This document shows positions 23,601 through 34,694 of a DNA stretch of 64,000 nt, in pieces. The DNA is from Calocera cornea HHB12733 (lineage: Eukaryota; Basidiomycota; Dacrymycetes; Dacrymycetales; Dacrymycetaceae). The notes beneath the pieces are model-generated. The model was given only the letters and a program-made list of their open reading frames with translations, ran no database searches and was not told the DNA's origin. The translations under genes were made by a program, and so were the position numbers. The stretch lies in NCBI GenBank assembly GCA_001632435.1, contig KV423925.1:1839-65838 (forward strand). Direction: 5' to 3'. The first letter of the stretch is position 1. Each line of letters opens with the position of its first letter.

Positions 23601-24430
23601 CATAGAAGTAATGGTTAAACGGCGCCCCGGTCCCGTTCGTGAACGTCAGCTGCGCCCAGCTCTGCAGCGCCGGCTGCTCGTCGTTCAGGACTGCCACAGC
23701 ACCGCGTCAGCTTGCTTGATAGGCTGGGAGGGAGGAGAAGGAAGGGGCGCACAGATCCCACGGTATTGCACGCTCGGCGCACCGTGTGCGCAGCCGAGCG
23801 CATACAGCTCTGCGTGCTGCTTGATCGGCACGTCTGCCCACCTGTCCACACCATCCCATCCCCTTCCGTCAGCACGCCTCCTCTGCACCGCGGGAAGAAG
23901 ATAGGCGAAGGAGAGGCGCACCAATACCACGGACTGACGCCCATCTGCTCCGAGTGCTCATACATGGCGTATATCGTTCCCCTCCTGTCCGACCCGCGCA
24001 GCACATACCCGCTCTGCACACCGGGGAGGGGAGAGGCCACCACGCGCGCGTCGTACGCCTCCCATGCGCCCTCCAGGCCGCCGGAAGTGAGGTTCGCGTG
24101 CGCCGCGACGGCGAGGAGGAGGCTGCTGTTCCACGTGCCGACGATGAGCGCTTGCCCGGGCAGCGCCGTGCTGCTGGAGCTGGAGCTGTTCCAGAGAGTG
24201 AGCGAGGGCAGCGAGCCGGTGACGTTGAAGATGTCGTTCTGCAGGTCCCGGGCTGCGCGCAGCACGCCCGGGTCGTCGTCTGCCGAGGCGAGGATGGGGG
24301 TCGCAGAGCCGCCCGAGGCGAGGGCGAAGAGCGAGCCGGAGTTGGTGAAGGCGAGGCAGGGGGACTGGCCGAGGGCGAGAGCGGGGCGGAGGAGGGCTGT
24401 GAGCGCGAGGGCGAGGGCGAGCGGGCGCAT
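20689..24430 (-). CDS. Glycoside hydrolase family 115, copy 1 (xylan alpha-1,2-glucuronidase)
   Basis: Secreted enzyme expected to remove (methyl)glucuronic acid from xylan. Signal peptide RPLALALALTALLRPALA; then GSDRRGTIYAMYEHSEQMG-SPWYW (a family hallmark), FNHYFYGHLFELILRLKGN, MFGVDDPSNQPLANYYGVVM, LWADDNWGNVRRLP, YAGMNNLHASQARLDAN and the C-terminal GH115_C type domain (FVEGDGYVAFDAAHATRN, VIPNYGR). About eleven introns; exon 1 is 24430-23922 and the last exon 20828-20689, ending LGPPESAYV. Each junction I tested keeps frame (for example GD/LPLG and GSL/GAWPGDD). Estimated at around a thousand residues, normal for fungal GH115. Copy 2 is at 46809-51219. The long plus-strand frame at 21964-22968 is its shadow. 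Confidence 0.92.
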
Positions 24431-25267
24431 CGTGTGAGTGCGGGGCCGACGGAGCTCATGACTAGCAGTGGGGATGCGGCGATGCGGGGTTTATATCCCG
24501 CCTATCCGCCCATTGTCGGCCTCAGCCCGAGGTGGATTGCTATTTCGAGCCGTGCCTTCCGAGCCCTTCACCCCCGCGCGTGCTGGGGCTTCCTGCCCCT
24601 CGTGCCTCGCAGCATCAGATGACCAGCGCAGGCAGTCGACCGCTCTAGCCAGCAGGAATGCAGAAGGTGTTGAACGCAGGATCGCCCAAGGGCTGCGTGC
24701 CGCAAACTCGGGATAGCTGCGTGCAGAGGGGCATCGGGGCAAGCTCCATGGGGTGGGAGAAGCTGTCGTCCTAGCCGGTTGGCGGGCCGGTACGCGCCTA
24801 CGCCGGACACGGACCGAAGGAGTAAGAACCGTCCATGCCGTCGCCCATCGCTCGAGTGCAGTAATCCGCGAAGGCACGCGCGGGGAAACACGCCGGCCGG
24901 CCGTCAGCGCAGGAAGGGACGGAAGGTGTCGTCGACTTCGCAGCGCGTGGGCGAGGCCGCCTTCTCCCTCAGTCGCGCGACGGAAGGGTCTCACGCGCGC
25001 TCTCATCCGGGGTAAAGAAACGCGCTTCCCCGCAGCCTGAATGAATGCACCCACCAGCTCGACGTCATCCCCGATCGCAAGCGCTTCGCCCTCACACGCA
25101 ACATGGTGCATTGCCGCGTATGGATGTCCTCCGGACGCACTTGATGCCTGTGAGGTCGGAGGGAGCCGGGTGAACGTTCGCCCTTCCGGACAAAGTGCCT
25201 TCCCTGCCCTTCCAAGGATTATCCGGCTGAAAGTGACTTGCGATGTGCACCTGGGAAATGAAGGTGA

Positions 25268-25398
25268 AGTAGTATGACTTTGCATGAGACAGTAAGAGAG
25301 GTCGGTTGGCAAAGCGGTAACGGCGCGTCATTTCCACAGAATAGTTGTGGGCGACTCTTGGGGTTCAATTCCCTTCGTTGTCAAGGCTTCCTCTTTTT
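25268..25398 (+). repeat. tRNA-derived SINE-like unit, left copy
   Basis: Contains A box TTGGCAAAGCGG (25306-25317), B box GGTTCAATTCC (25362-25372) and a TTTTT terminator (25394-25398). From 25293 to 25398 it is identical, in reverse complement, to 25789-25894 (106 nt). The B-box arm forms a good T-loop (TGGGG TTCAATT CCCTT), but the base that should pair the acceptor ends do not, so a working tRNA is unlikely. Length and boxes fit a Pol III unit. Confidence 0.75.
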
Positions 25399-25788
25399 GC
25401 ACCTTCTCCCCCCCTCGTCCAGCCGTACTCCCCGTTGGTATCTATCCTCGTTCCCCGCCGTGGTACACCTACGTAGAGTTTGCTTACAGATTTGCCATGC
25501 AGGCCCGGGCGAAGCTATACTGGTAAACATTATCAAGCTCCGTTGCCGTACGAGCGATCCGCCGTTTCCGAGACATCTCCGGTTGACAGTCAAGGCATGA
25601 ATATGAATGCCTGCTCAGCGAGGACGACTGCGCGGGGAGCGCTCAGCGCACCAACAACAAACGCAAGCAATGCGAATATAGCGCGTGCCCGCGTGAGCGC
25701 ACCATGTTGGCTCAGTAGCCTGCAAATAAAAGGAGGGTTTTCTGTATTCTGTACACGAAGCTCGAGGGTACCCGGGCAAAATGGGAGG

Positions 25789-25922
25789 AAAAAGAGGAAG
25801 CCTTGACAACGAAGGGAATTGAACCCCAAGAGTCGCCCACAACTATTCTGTGGAAATGACGCGCCGTTACCGCTTTGCCAACCGACCTCTCTTAGTGTCT
25901 CAAACAAATTCATCCTACTCAA
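25789..25922 (-). repeat. tRNA-derived SINE-like unit, right copy
   Basis: Inverted partner of 25268-25398, with the same A box, B box and T5 terminator on the minus strand. Outer flanks (25895-25922 and 25268-25292) are similar but diverged; inner flanks are unrelated beyond the terminators. The two units point toward each other across about 390 nt. Confidence 0.75.
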
Positions 25923-26150
25923 CCACCGCCTGTCACACCCTTGCCAGGCTCAGAGTGCATTATTGCCTGCTCGTCCTACTGACAACGCCTGTCTACTACC
26001 AGCGCATGTGAAGAAGATGAGATTCGTGAGCGGTACAACAGATCTACAGCATCACGCGCTAGGCATACAGCAATATCAACGTTACATACATATATGCGCG
26101 ATCTCCGCCGCATGACCGCCACACCAGCCGGTGCCGCCTCCACGCTCCAT

Positions 26151-28264
26151 CTAGTACTTCCTCACCCTCGCCAGCCCCCCGCCCCTGAACATAACCCTGG
26201 CGTTCCGCGCCCGCGACTCGCCAGGATCGCACCCCTCCGACCTGCACCTCTCCAGCTCCGCCTTCAGCCCCTCATCGCACCACGCGCTCGCGACGACCAG
26301 GCTTATAGGCTGGGTCGGGTCGAACGTCGGCAGCCTTGTGCTGGACAGCCAGACGAGGGCCCAGAGCGCCAGGCCGAGGGTGAGCAGCGTGAGCAGGAGG
26401 ATGGGGGAGAGGAAGAGGATGTTGAGTGGGGAGAACTGCCAGCTGTAGAGCGAGAGGGTGAGGCTGCCGGCGATGGCGCGCGAGTAGGCCGGCTGCGTCG
26501 ACGTGTACTGCAGTCTTGTTGATGTCCCGATCTAGTCCTGCGCGTCAGCTCGGGCGCCCGATAGCAGGGGTAAATTATGCGCACATATTCCACCCAGGCT
26601 TTGAGGTACTCCTCCCACACATGCGGGTACCACACGGCGAATGTGTCCTGCGCGTAGAACGCGTTCGTCACCGCCGTCACGCTCTCCAGCACGAGGTTGT
26701 TCTGTGTGTTCTGGCCGAGCTGGACAGCCTGCGGGAGCTGCGCTAGCAGCGGCGCGAAGATGGACGCGTCGGGCGCGGGGAGCTGCTGGGTGGGCGTGAT
26801 TATGTATTGGTCTAGTTGGCCGAGGTAGGTCGCCCGCGCGGTGGAGAGGTAGGGGGTGATCGTACATCTGCACAATGGCACGTTAGCGGGCTCTATGATC
26901 CGAAAACCGGGGGAACGACGCACGTGAGGTTCTCATACCCGTCCCTATCGTACTCTCCATAATGCCTCAGATAGAAGTTCCACGACCCGCCAACCACGCC
27001 CTCACACACCGCGGCCTGCACCCAATTCCCGCCCACAAACAGCGTGACGGGCTCCTGCCCCCCACAAGCGCACAAGCTCTGCACCTGCAAGCCCGTCGCG
27101 AGCGGCTGGACGCTGCTCGCATTCACGCTCAGCGGGCTCGAGCTCGAGTTGGTGCACGCGACGAGCGCGGAGAGCCCCTGCATGTCGAGCGTGTAGTTCC
27201 ACAGGCCGCTGTTGACTGCCAGCTGCTCGCCGGGCGAGAGCCGGCCGACGTTGGATTTGACCTCCTCGGGGCTGATCGGGAGCACCCCGCCCGTCGTGCC
27301 CGAGAACACGGTCTTGCCGAAGTAGGTGTAGCCCGAGTCGGAGAGCAGGTCGACATTCACCGCTGCGCGGCCGGTGTCGAGCAGGGCCGGGAGGGAGTTG
27401 CCGACTACGCAGGTGGGCTGCAGGCCGTCCCTACAGGAGGAATCAGCGGATGCGTGCGAGGTGGAGGGAAGGGACGCACCGGTACGATACCCACCAGCTG
27501 CACTGGGGCGTACTCCCATTCGTGAGGTACCAATCGCTGAAGGCGCCGCTCGCCAAGTCGGGCTCAGCGGTGCTGATCACAGTGGATATCGGCACCGGGA
27601 TGGGCGAGATGAGCGTGTTGACACACGTCGTGATCGCGCCCAGGAGGATGATTGACATGCCGGTGACGATGAACCACAGCGGGCCCTTGACGGTGCTCAG
27701 GCTGGCGCTGTGGAGGTCCAACCATCCGGAGAGGGTCTTGAGCTTCTGGCTGCGCGCGACGACCCACTTTCGTATGACGATGCGGACCGCGGTTGTGTAG
27801 CAGAAGCCGAGCGCGGCGGAGAGCAGCGTGCTGAGCACGGTGAAGATTGCGGTCCAGACCTTTGGGTCGGCGAGCCCGAGCTGCTGCACGAAGAACGGGG
27901 CGACGATCGGCTTGGAGGAGGAGAACCCGGCGAGCATCGCCAGCCCTGTGGAGAGGACGAGGGTGCCGAGGAGCGGGACGAAGTACTCGAGGAAGCGCAT
28001 GAGCGCGGAGGGGTGGTGCTCGTGCACGCCGTTGCTGACGAGCGTGCGTTGGGAGGAGGCATCGGAGATGGAGCCGGCTGAGCCTCCTCGTCGGTGTTTG
28101 AAGGACGTGGTGGTCGAGGGCGGGGAGAGGAAGGCATCCTGCGAGCCTGGAGTGGGGGGGAGCTCGAAGTACTCTGGCTGTCGTGCGACCGGTGTGTATG
28201 GGTTGTTGTAGAAGTAGCCGGGGTATGCCTGCCGTGCGTTCGAGGGAGGGGAGAGGGTCGCCAT
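26151..28264 (-). CDS. Four-TM orphan membrane protein, copy D
   Basis: Four exons: 28264-27480, 27430-26924, 26867-26585 and 26507-26151; 643 residues. Intron positions and phases (2, 2, 0) match copies B and C although the protein is much diverged. Order: polar N-terminus, TM (LGTLVLSTGLAMLAGF), TM (FTVLSTLLSAALGFCY), TM (FIVTGMSIILLGAITT), CSWWVSYR, GTTGGVLPISP, SLCACGG, WNFYLRHYGEY, NLTCTITPYL, then a last TM (ILFLSPILLLTLLTLGLALW) and tail. For the last exon, the AG at 26508-26509 is the one that keeps phase. It shares its upstream region with the divergent gene at 29133. Function unknown. Confidence 0.85.
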
Positions 28265-29132
28265 CTATCGACGATCACGGGCCCGGCGCAGAGAGAATTG
28301 CGAGAATCGCTCGCTTCCGACAGCAAGCAGGATATAAGGCCGTGAGAGTGCCCAGCAAACCAAGTGAACAGTTTCAGGGAGACTCCCCGTCGTCGTGGAC
28401 CGCGCCCAGGCTGGACAGATGAAAGCAAGCGCGGTATCGCCCCTCGGGGACCTGCAAATCCGAGCCCTGCATCGATCCCGCCAAAGCGCCAACAAGCACG
28501 AGGCGCCCGTGGCACGGCGGCGTGAGAGTCTAGTCCCTGACGGGCGGGCATCCTGATGGTTCATTGGTCCGTGCGACAAGCTGGTTGGTTCGGGAGGAGC
28601 GCCCAGGGTCTGGGCGGTGTGCGGGGCGCTGCCTCAGGCACGCCATGGCACGTGAAAGGATCAAAGGGCGGCGTTCGGATGGAGGTGGTGGCTGTGCCAG
28701 TATTTGAGCCGCGCAGAAGGCTCTTTGTGCCGGCCGTGGAAGCGGAAGCGTGGTCGGAGGCCGCGCCTGACGACACGCGGCACAAAAGGTTGAGCTTCGC
28801 CTTCCCGTGTATTCTGACGACCTCGCACGACTGAATGCGCGCGAAGCACGGCGGGGACGGATGGCGCCGCCACTCCCCACCCCGTCCTTCCCTCTCGCTC
28901 CACCCCGCCCTCCGTCTGTCTCTTTCCTCTTTCCTCTCCTCTGCCGGCTCTGTTCTGCTTGGACGACCGAGTACGCCTGACGCAACTCACGCTCGCCCAT
29001 TTGAGTGTGGATATCTCGCGGCGTCCGTGCTTCTGATAGACAAGAACCAGCATATATCTGGGAACTGCCCTCCACCCTCTCACCCCCCAATCCAAGCGCA
29101 TACATCCCCCGTCCTCCTCCAACTCCACCACA
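28265..29132. other. Divergent promoter region
   Basis: About 0.87 kb shared by copy D (minus) and the acidic orphan (plus). A block near 28860-28935 (GGATGGCGCCGCCACTCCCC and following pyrimidines) is also present upstream of the second acidic orphan near 32040. Long minus-strand frames here are not genes. Confidence 0.5.
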
Positions 29133-31699
29133 ATGAAGACCAAATCCAAACCTCTCCCCAAAGCACCGGATGAGCCTCACTACCTCATCATCCACAACCC
29201 CTACCCGCGCCCGCACGGCATGCGCGAAGAGCGCTGGGACAACGCCTCGCGGCGGATGGTGTGCGAGTGGCTCGCCTGCTTCGTCAGCCCGCCCGAGTCT
29301 ATCCTCTGCATCTATTCGCGCAAGAAGGTGAGCGCCTGTGGCTCTGGGTGCTGGTGCGCCTGCTGACGGACAACACCACAGCCAAACAACATCATGCTGG
29401 TTGAGCTGGCCCATACAGTGGACCTGTCCAAAGTGCTCGGTGGCCACTACTGGTGCACCTTTGACAGCAGGATCCCCCTGGAGAACACTGAAAAGACTGG
29501 CATCTACCGCTGCAAATATGAAACATATGAGGAAGCAGTCACGCACCCCGGCTGGGAGGCAGGCGCAATTGACTCTGCCTTCCTGAACAACCTCAAGCCC
29601 CTGCCATATCTCAAGCATGTGGTGTACCCGCGCCCACGCCCCCTGAAGCTTATCGACTGCTTTGGACATGGCGACCCGGCCTACGCGAGAGAGAACCCGC
29701 CCCCGCCGGAGGGTGCCCCGCCCGACCCGCCGCTCGCAGAACCGCAGTATGACCGCCCTCCCCAGCAGCAACAGCGCCCGGCTCAGAGACAGCAGTTCAG
29801 AGACCCGCGGTACAAGGACTTCCCGCCGTTTGTGGATCCGAACGAGGGCGCGGCGAGGATGCACACGCCTAGCTTCCCGGAGAGGACGACGCCGCTCGTT
29901 AATGCTGGCTCCAGTAACGAGGATATGCAGCCTGGTGCTTGGTTGGCGGGGAACGCGACGCCCGCGTACAGCATTCCTGGCACGCCGGGCAACATGACGC
30001 CTGCATACATGTCTCCACCCAACGCGACGCCACGGACGAGTGACCATGGACGTGTGCCTCTCGCGTTTCCCGATCCTACACCTCCGAACATCTTTGCATC
30101 AACTTCTGCATCATCATCCAATGCCCCTTCTACTCAAGCTGCTGCCAACACTGCCCGGTCGACAACCAACATGCCCCCGCCCCCTCCTCCCAGTACCCTG
30201 AACCGCAACACCGCCGATCTGCGAAGCCGCAACGCCGGTCCGGCGAGCCGTGATCCCCGGCTGCGTGCTCAGGCTACTGGGAACTCCGCGGCTGCTACAT
30301 CGTCTACATCCAATCCGCCGCTCGCTTCTCCCATTACTCCATCTACTCCTTCCGTACAGACCCCTCCTCCGGCACCTCCATACACCCCTCCAAGCGCCGA
30401 AGATCGCCGCTCGCCCACCCCCTACACCCGCCCTCCCTCGAGCTCCGCCATGTTCGCCCAAAGCATCAGCACGATCAGCGGTGGCATCTTCGGCCTTCCA
30501 GGCGGTGTGCCGCCCATGACACCTATTTCCCCCACTCCAGCAGCTGATGGCCGCGACGAATGCGCCTCCCCTGCGCCCGACCGCGTGCGGTCCGTGCAGC
30601 GCGGGTCGACAATCACTTCCTCGTTTCCCACCCCGCCGCCTGAACCGGTCAAGATCGAGCCTCTCCAGGAGCTCGAGCTCGATGTGGAGATGGACATCAA
30701 GCCCATACTGCTGCCGAACGGAGACGCGGTGGATGCTAGGACGCTCACTCCTGCTGAGCTGGAGCAGCTGCGTGAGGCATGCAAGCCACGGACGAACGAC
30801 ACTATCCCAAGTCAGAAGATCGAAACTGTGAAGATGGAGCGAGTCAAGAAAGAAGAACCTGCGGACGTGCCTCTGTCGTTCGAAAGTGGGCCTTCGCAAC
30901 CGACGGCCGATCCCTCCATGCCGGCAAACCCGGGTCCTGGAGTGGCTCCTACCAAGCTCGAGTACTTGGACGGGCCCTTGGATTATCCACGCGAGCATCC
31001 TGCTCCATTCGATCGCGACTCAAGTATACCCGGCAATGGGGGCTTCGACGGATACCTCCATCAGCCAGCGACAGACCACCCGGAAGCCCACAATGCAACT
31101 CTAAAGTCAGACACGGATACGAAATTCGATATCACCGCCGATGTCGTTCTTGATCTCAAGCCGGACATCAAGCCGGACGTGAAGCCAGATCTCACTCCCG
31201 ATATCAAGTCGGACCCTGCTTTGCTCGATAGCGGGCCCGATTCGTGGGTTCTGGTTCACTGGGACCTCGTCCCCGACAAAGCGTGGCGCACTGAAGAAGA
31301 GAGGGAAAAGCGACTTGCTTGGCTACGCGACGAGAATAGCGGGGGTTATCGGATGATGTGGGACCAGAATGTGGAGGTGACCTTCGAATTGGCGGACGTC
31401 GAGGGAGTGTACGACCAACAGCAGAAATATAAAGACGAGGGGGACTGTAACGAGGACGCGGTGCTCGGAGCGGCAGATTTGGAAGCCGAGGTTGATAACT
31501 TCCTAGATGACCGTAAGGATGGCTCTAACTGTTGTTTGACGATTGCTCATGTGACATCGCAGTGGCATTCGACATGGGCATGCAAAGCAAGCGCAAGCGA
31601 GAGGACGATATGGATGTTGATACCGTTGGCAGCAAAAGATTACGCTCCGAGTCGATATCCATGGCATCCGATCCCGGCTCCCAAGCGCTTCACGCGTAG
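29133..31699 (+). CDS. Acidic nuclear-type orphan, copy 1
   Basis: Three exons: 29133-29327, 29382-31512 and 31563-31699; 820 residues. The N-terminal 190 residues look folded (DEPHYLIIHNPYPRPHG, MVCEWLACFVSPPESIL, MLVELAHTVDLSKVLGGHYW, LKLIDCFGHGDPAYARE). A long Pro/Ser/Thr-rich disordered region follows, then EPVKIEPLQELELDVEMDIK, KMERVKKEEP, repeats of DIKPDVKPD, and a conserved block starting SWVLVHWDLVPDKAW. The last intron must be removed to give FLDDLAFDMGMQSKRKRED, with a basic nuclear-localisation-like motif and an acidic-basic tail. Several PsiKxE/D motifs could be SUMO sites. I do not know the family; a nuclear, perhaps transcription-related role is inferred. Confidence 0.8.
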
Positions 31700-32362
31700 G
31701 ATGTGGCTTGAGATTTTCGCGATATCTGTAGCAAGCTGTCTTCTGAGTTATCGCTCATTGTCACAGGAACTGTAGATTTTCACTCGAAGCCATCAAACCT
31801 GTTCGTTGTTTTGAATGACGCAAAATAGTGACAGGTATCAGTCAAAGCGACTTTGAGTATAATCCGGCAACTACAAAGCGACAGCGAGCGAAGCCGAGTG
31901 GTGCGACGAGCGCATAAAATCGGAGGGGGCGGGTTAGGTGTGAAAAGGCCCCTTGTGCAGAGGACGCGAGGGACGACCTTGACTTCCCACATACTCCGCA
32001 GACTTCTCACCACCGAGTACGGCTGTGCCACTCGGAAGGATGGCAGCGCCACTGCCCCCCGGTCGTTCCCTTTCCTGTCACTCGTCCCTCCTTTTGCCAA
32101 TTGCCTCGACGCGTCCTTCCTCGTTTACCACTCCCAACCCCATTCTGCATTTTCCTTTTCCTTCTCTTCGTCGGCTCTGTCCTCCTTCGACAACCGGACC
32201 CGTGCGTCTAAAGGGCTGCGGAAGGAGCGCCGCGAAGCGAAACATTCCCGTGCTCCATACAGTACCTCCCGGCATCGATACCCAGTGGATTTCTAGCACC
32301 TTAGGCGCTGCCGACCATCCAATCACTCTGAAAGCAAGCAGATACGCTCACATCTCTCCTCC
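31700..32362. other. Spacer between the two acidic orphans
   Basis: About 0.66 kb. The second half resembles the region upstream of copy 1, pointing to a duplicated promoter. No gene seen. Confidence 0.5.
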
Positions 32363-34170
32363 ATGTCCACCACCATAAAAAAGAAGGACCCTCCCCTCCT
32401 CGAACCTCTTGGAGAGCCGCTCCAGTTGCTTAACGCTACCTCTGCTTCGTCTTCTTCTGCTGAAAATGTCTCTGAGACCATCCGTACTTCATCTTCCACG
32501 ACCGCTTCTTCTCAATCCCTCGCCGCCTCCGCTCAATCCCTCGCCGCCTCCGCTCGATCCCTCGCGGCATCTGCTCATTCCTTCGCGGCATCTGCTCAAT
32601 CCCTCGCCGCATCTGCTCAATCCCTCGCTGCGTCTGCTCAATCTTTCGCCGCAACTGCACACTCCCTCGCTGAGTCTGCTCATACTACTCAATATACGAG
32701 CGATTCTACATCCATAATGCTTCCCCTCCCTACTCACAGCCACCAAGAGCGCCTTTTGCCAACATCGTCATACACTCGCACACCGTCTACCTCTCCGACG
32801 TTCTCTCAAGCGATCGGAGGCATCGGCGGATGCTCCGGCGTTCTCGTGAGTCTTGCCCAGAATGCACCTGTATTTCCGAGTCCAGCTGAAGGCTATGCGG
32901 GAGGCGCATTTGCTGCTATGGGCTTCAAGCAAGGTGTGGAGTGGGGTTCTACCATGCCATCATCTTTCTCCACCCTACCGCCTGAACCGGTCAAGAGCGA
33001 TTCCCTCGAGGAACTTGACTCCGACCTCGAGATAGACATCAAACCTGCAACCCCGCGGCCAGAGCCAGACAAGATCGAGCCAGAGCTTGACTTTGACCTG
33101 AAGCTGGATGTCAAGCCTGTGCTCAATTCGTCGCCAGCTCCCGTCAAGATTGACCCCTTGCAAGAGCTGGAGCTCGCTCTGGACATGGACATGAAATCTA
33201 TTCTCTTGCCAAATGGACATAGGTTGGAGGCTCAAGACCTCAGAGGTCTTACACGTCATGACGTGGAGCAGCTTCGGAAAATGTTTCGGCCCCAGTCAAG
33301 TGAAGGTGCCCCCCGGACCCAGATGGAAAGTTTGAAGGAGAAGAAAATCATGAAAAAGGAATTGGTAGACTTAGCTCTCTTCGAGAATGAATGGTGGCAG
33401 AAAACAACGGATGGCTTTGCACCTCTTCGCCAGATCCCCAGAGTGGTTTCCACGGATGTCGAATACGAGGATGATGGAACAGATCATCCACGGGGGTATC
33501 CTACCCTGATTTACGAGAAGTCAACTCTGCCCGGCCACCGAGGACTCGAAAGAGCAGACCACCAGCGATCAACCTACCAAGTAACAGACCAAGAGTTCCG
33601 TATCAAGGTAGAGGAAGACACCAACCCCCATGGCAATCCAGATATCAAGCCAGAGACCCAAGCATCCCCTGCTTCAGGTGACGACGGGCTTGGCTCGTGG
33701 GTAGTAGTGCACTGGAATTTTATCCCGGAGGGCGACGTTGCAGAGCGCATACGACAGGACAGTATGACTCGTCTGGCTACGCAATTCGACCGTACATTTT
33801 ATGACATGATATCGAGGTGGGAGCAAAACGTGGAGCTTAGATTCCAAGTGGTCGAGGTCGAAGAAAGGGATGACGAGCTGCAAGCTTATGAAGACGATGA
33901 GCAAGATAACACCGACACGGTGGTGGGAACAGCGGCGTTTGCCGCGTTGGCGGCAGAGGTTGATGACTTCCTGGATGATCGTAAGTGCATGGTTTCCATC
34001 GCCCAGTTTCATGGCTCTGAACTTGAAGGAATGTTGAAGTGGGATTCGAACTGGGCATTCAGAACAAGCGCAAACGAGAGAGCGAAGTGGACGTCGATAT
34101 CGAGGTCAATAAACGGCCCCGATCCCAGTCTCTTTCTACAGAACCAGATTTCAGCTCCTGGTACAGGTAG
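32363..34170 (+). CDS. Acidic nuclear-type orphan, copy 2, new N-terminus
   Basis: Two exons, 32363-33980 and 34040-34170; 582 residues. The last intron lies at the same codon as in copy 1 (FLDDL/GFELGIQNKRKRES). The folded N-terminal domain of copy 1 is absent; instead there are about nine tandem copies of a seven-residue unit (AQSLAAS and variants). The acidic PVKxxxLxELxxDLxxDIKP module occurs three times here (once in copy 1). The C-terminal block LGSWVVVHWNFIPEG and ALAAEVDDFLDDL are conserved. The aligned leader shows that the original start codon is lost (ATA) and an ATG 12 nt upstream is used. Same suspected nuclear role as copy 1. Confidence 0.8.
32508..32690 (+). repeat. 21-nt coding minisatellite (SAQSLAA repeats)
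   Basis: Roughly nine head-to-tail units of 21 nt, each encoding a variant of AQSLAAS (Q/R/H and L/F alternate). In frame throughout, so copy-number change alters length without breaking the protein. Confidence 0.85.
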
Positions 34171-34694
34171 TTCCAATCTTCACATGTAGCTCCACAGATC
34201 TGTTGCAGGATTGGACAAAGGCCGGTTCAGAAAGCAATAATGCCCAGAACGATGGGCATGGACTGCCATGACTGACGGCCAATGATAGGTAGTACCAATC
34301 AAACCGTAAGAGACTGAACTGGCAACTGCGTACAATCGCCGCATCTCGATTGATTGTTTAAGATGAACCGAAGCTACGTGGACACCCAAGGCAGACCTTT
34401 GCCTCAGAGCGGCAGGTGGAGACAGGTCCTGAATCTTCGTGACTCCGGCGTCGAATGGAGACGTGCTGCGATCGTGCTACGACTGGGCCAATAGCGAATG
34501 GGGCTGAGACCCGTCACTAAATGAGAAGCGGAGATTCCATTGCGAGACGGCATGACTATTGCTACATACCAGTAACATCTTAAGACCCATTAATACTACA
34601 ACAATGCTAATGATAGCCAGTCTGAATCAAGTGTATAAGTAAAACGCACCAAAGAAATCGTGATATTGTAGTGTTGCAAGGTCCATGAGTGGCA
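34171..34694. other. Convergent 3' region
   Basis: About 0.52 kb between the second acidic orphan (plus) and the Spt7-like gene (minus). Nothing seen beyond 3' ends. Confidence 0.45.

Larger units (their letters stand above)
24431..26150. other. Intergenic with paired tRNA-like units
   Basis: About 1.7 kb between two minus-strand genes. Apart from the inverted units at 25268-25398 and 25789-25922, I see only short frames. Confidence 0.5.

Noticed and set aside
25293..25398. Functional tRNA gene.
   Set aside because: A and B boxes and T-loop are good, but the acceptor strands (GGTCGGT versus CGTTGTC) do not pair and no proper anticodon arm forms.
28530..30047. 505-codon minus-strand frame.
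   Set aside because: It is antisense to the well-supported acidic orphan at 29133-31699 and to its promoter, and has Arg/Gly/His-rich shadow composition with no domain.
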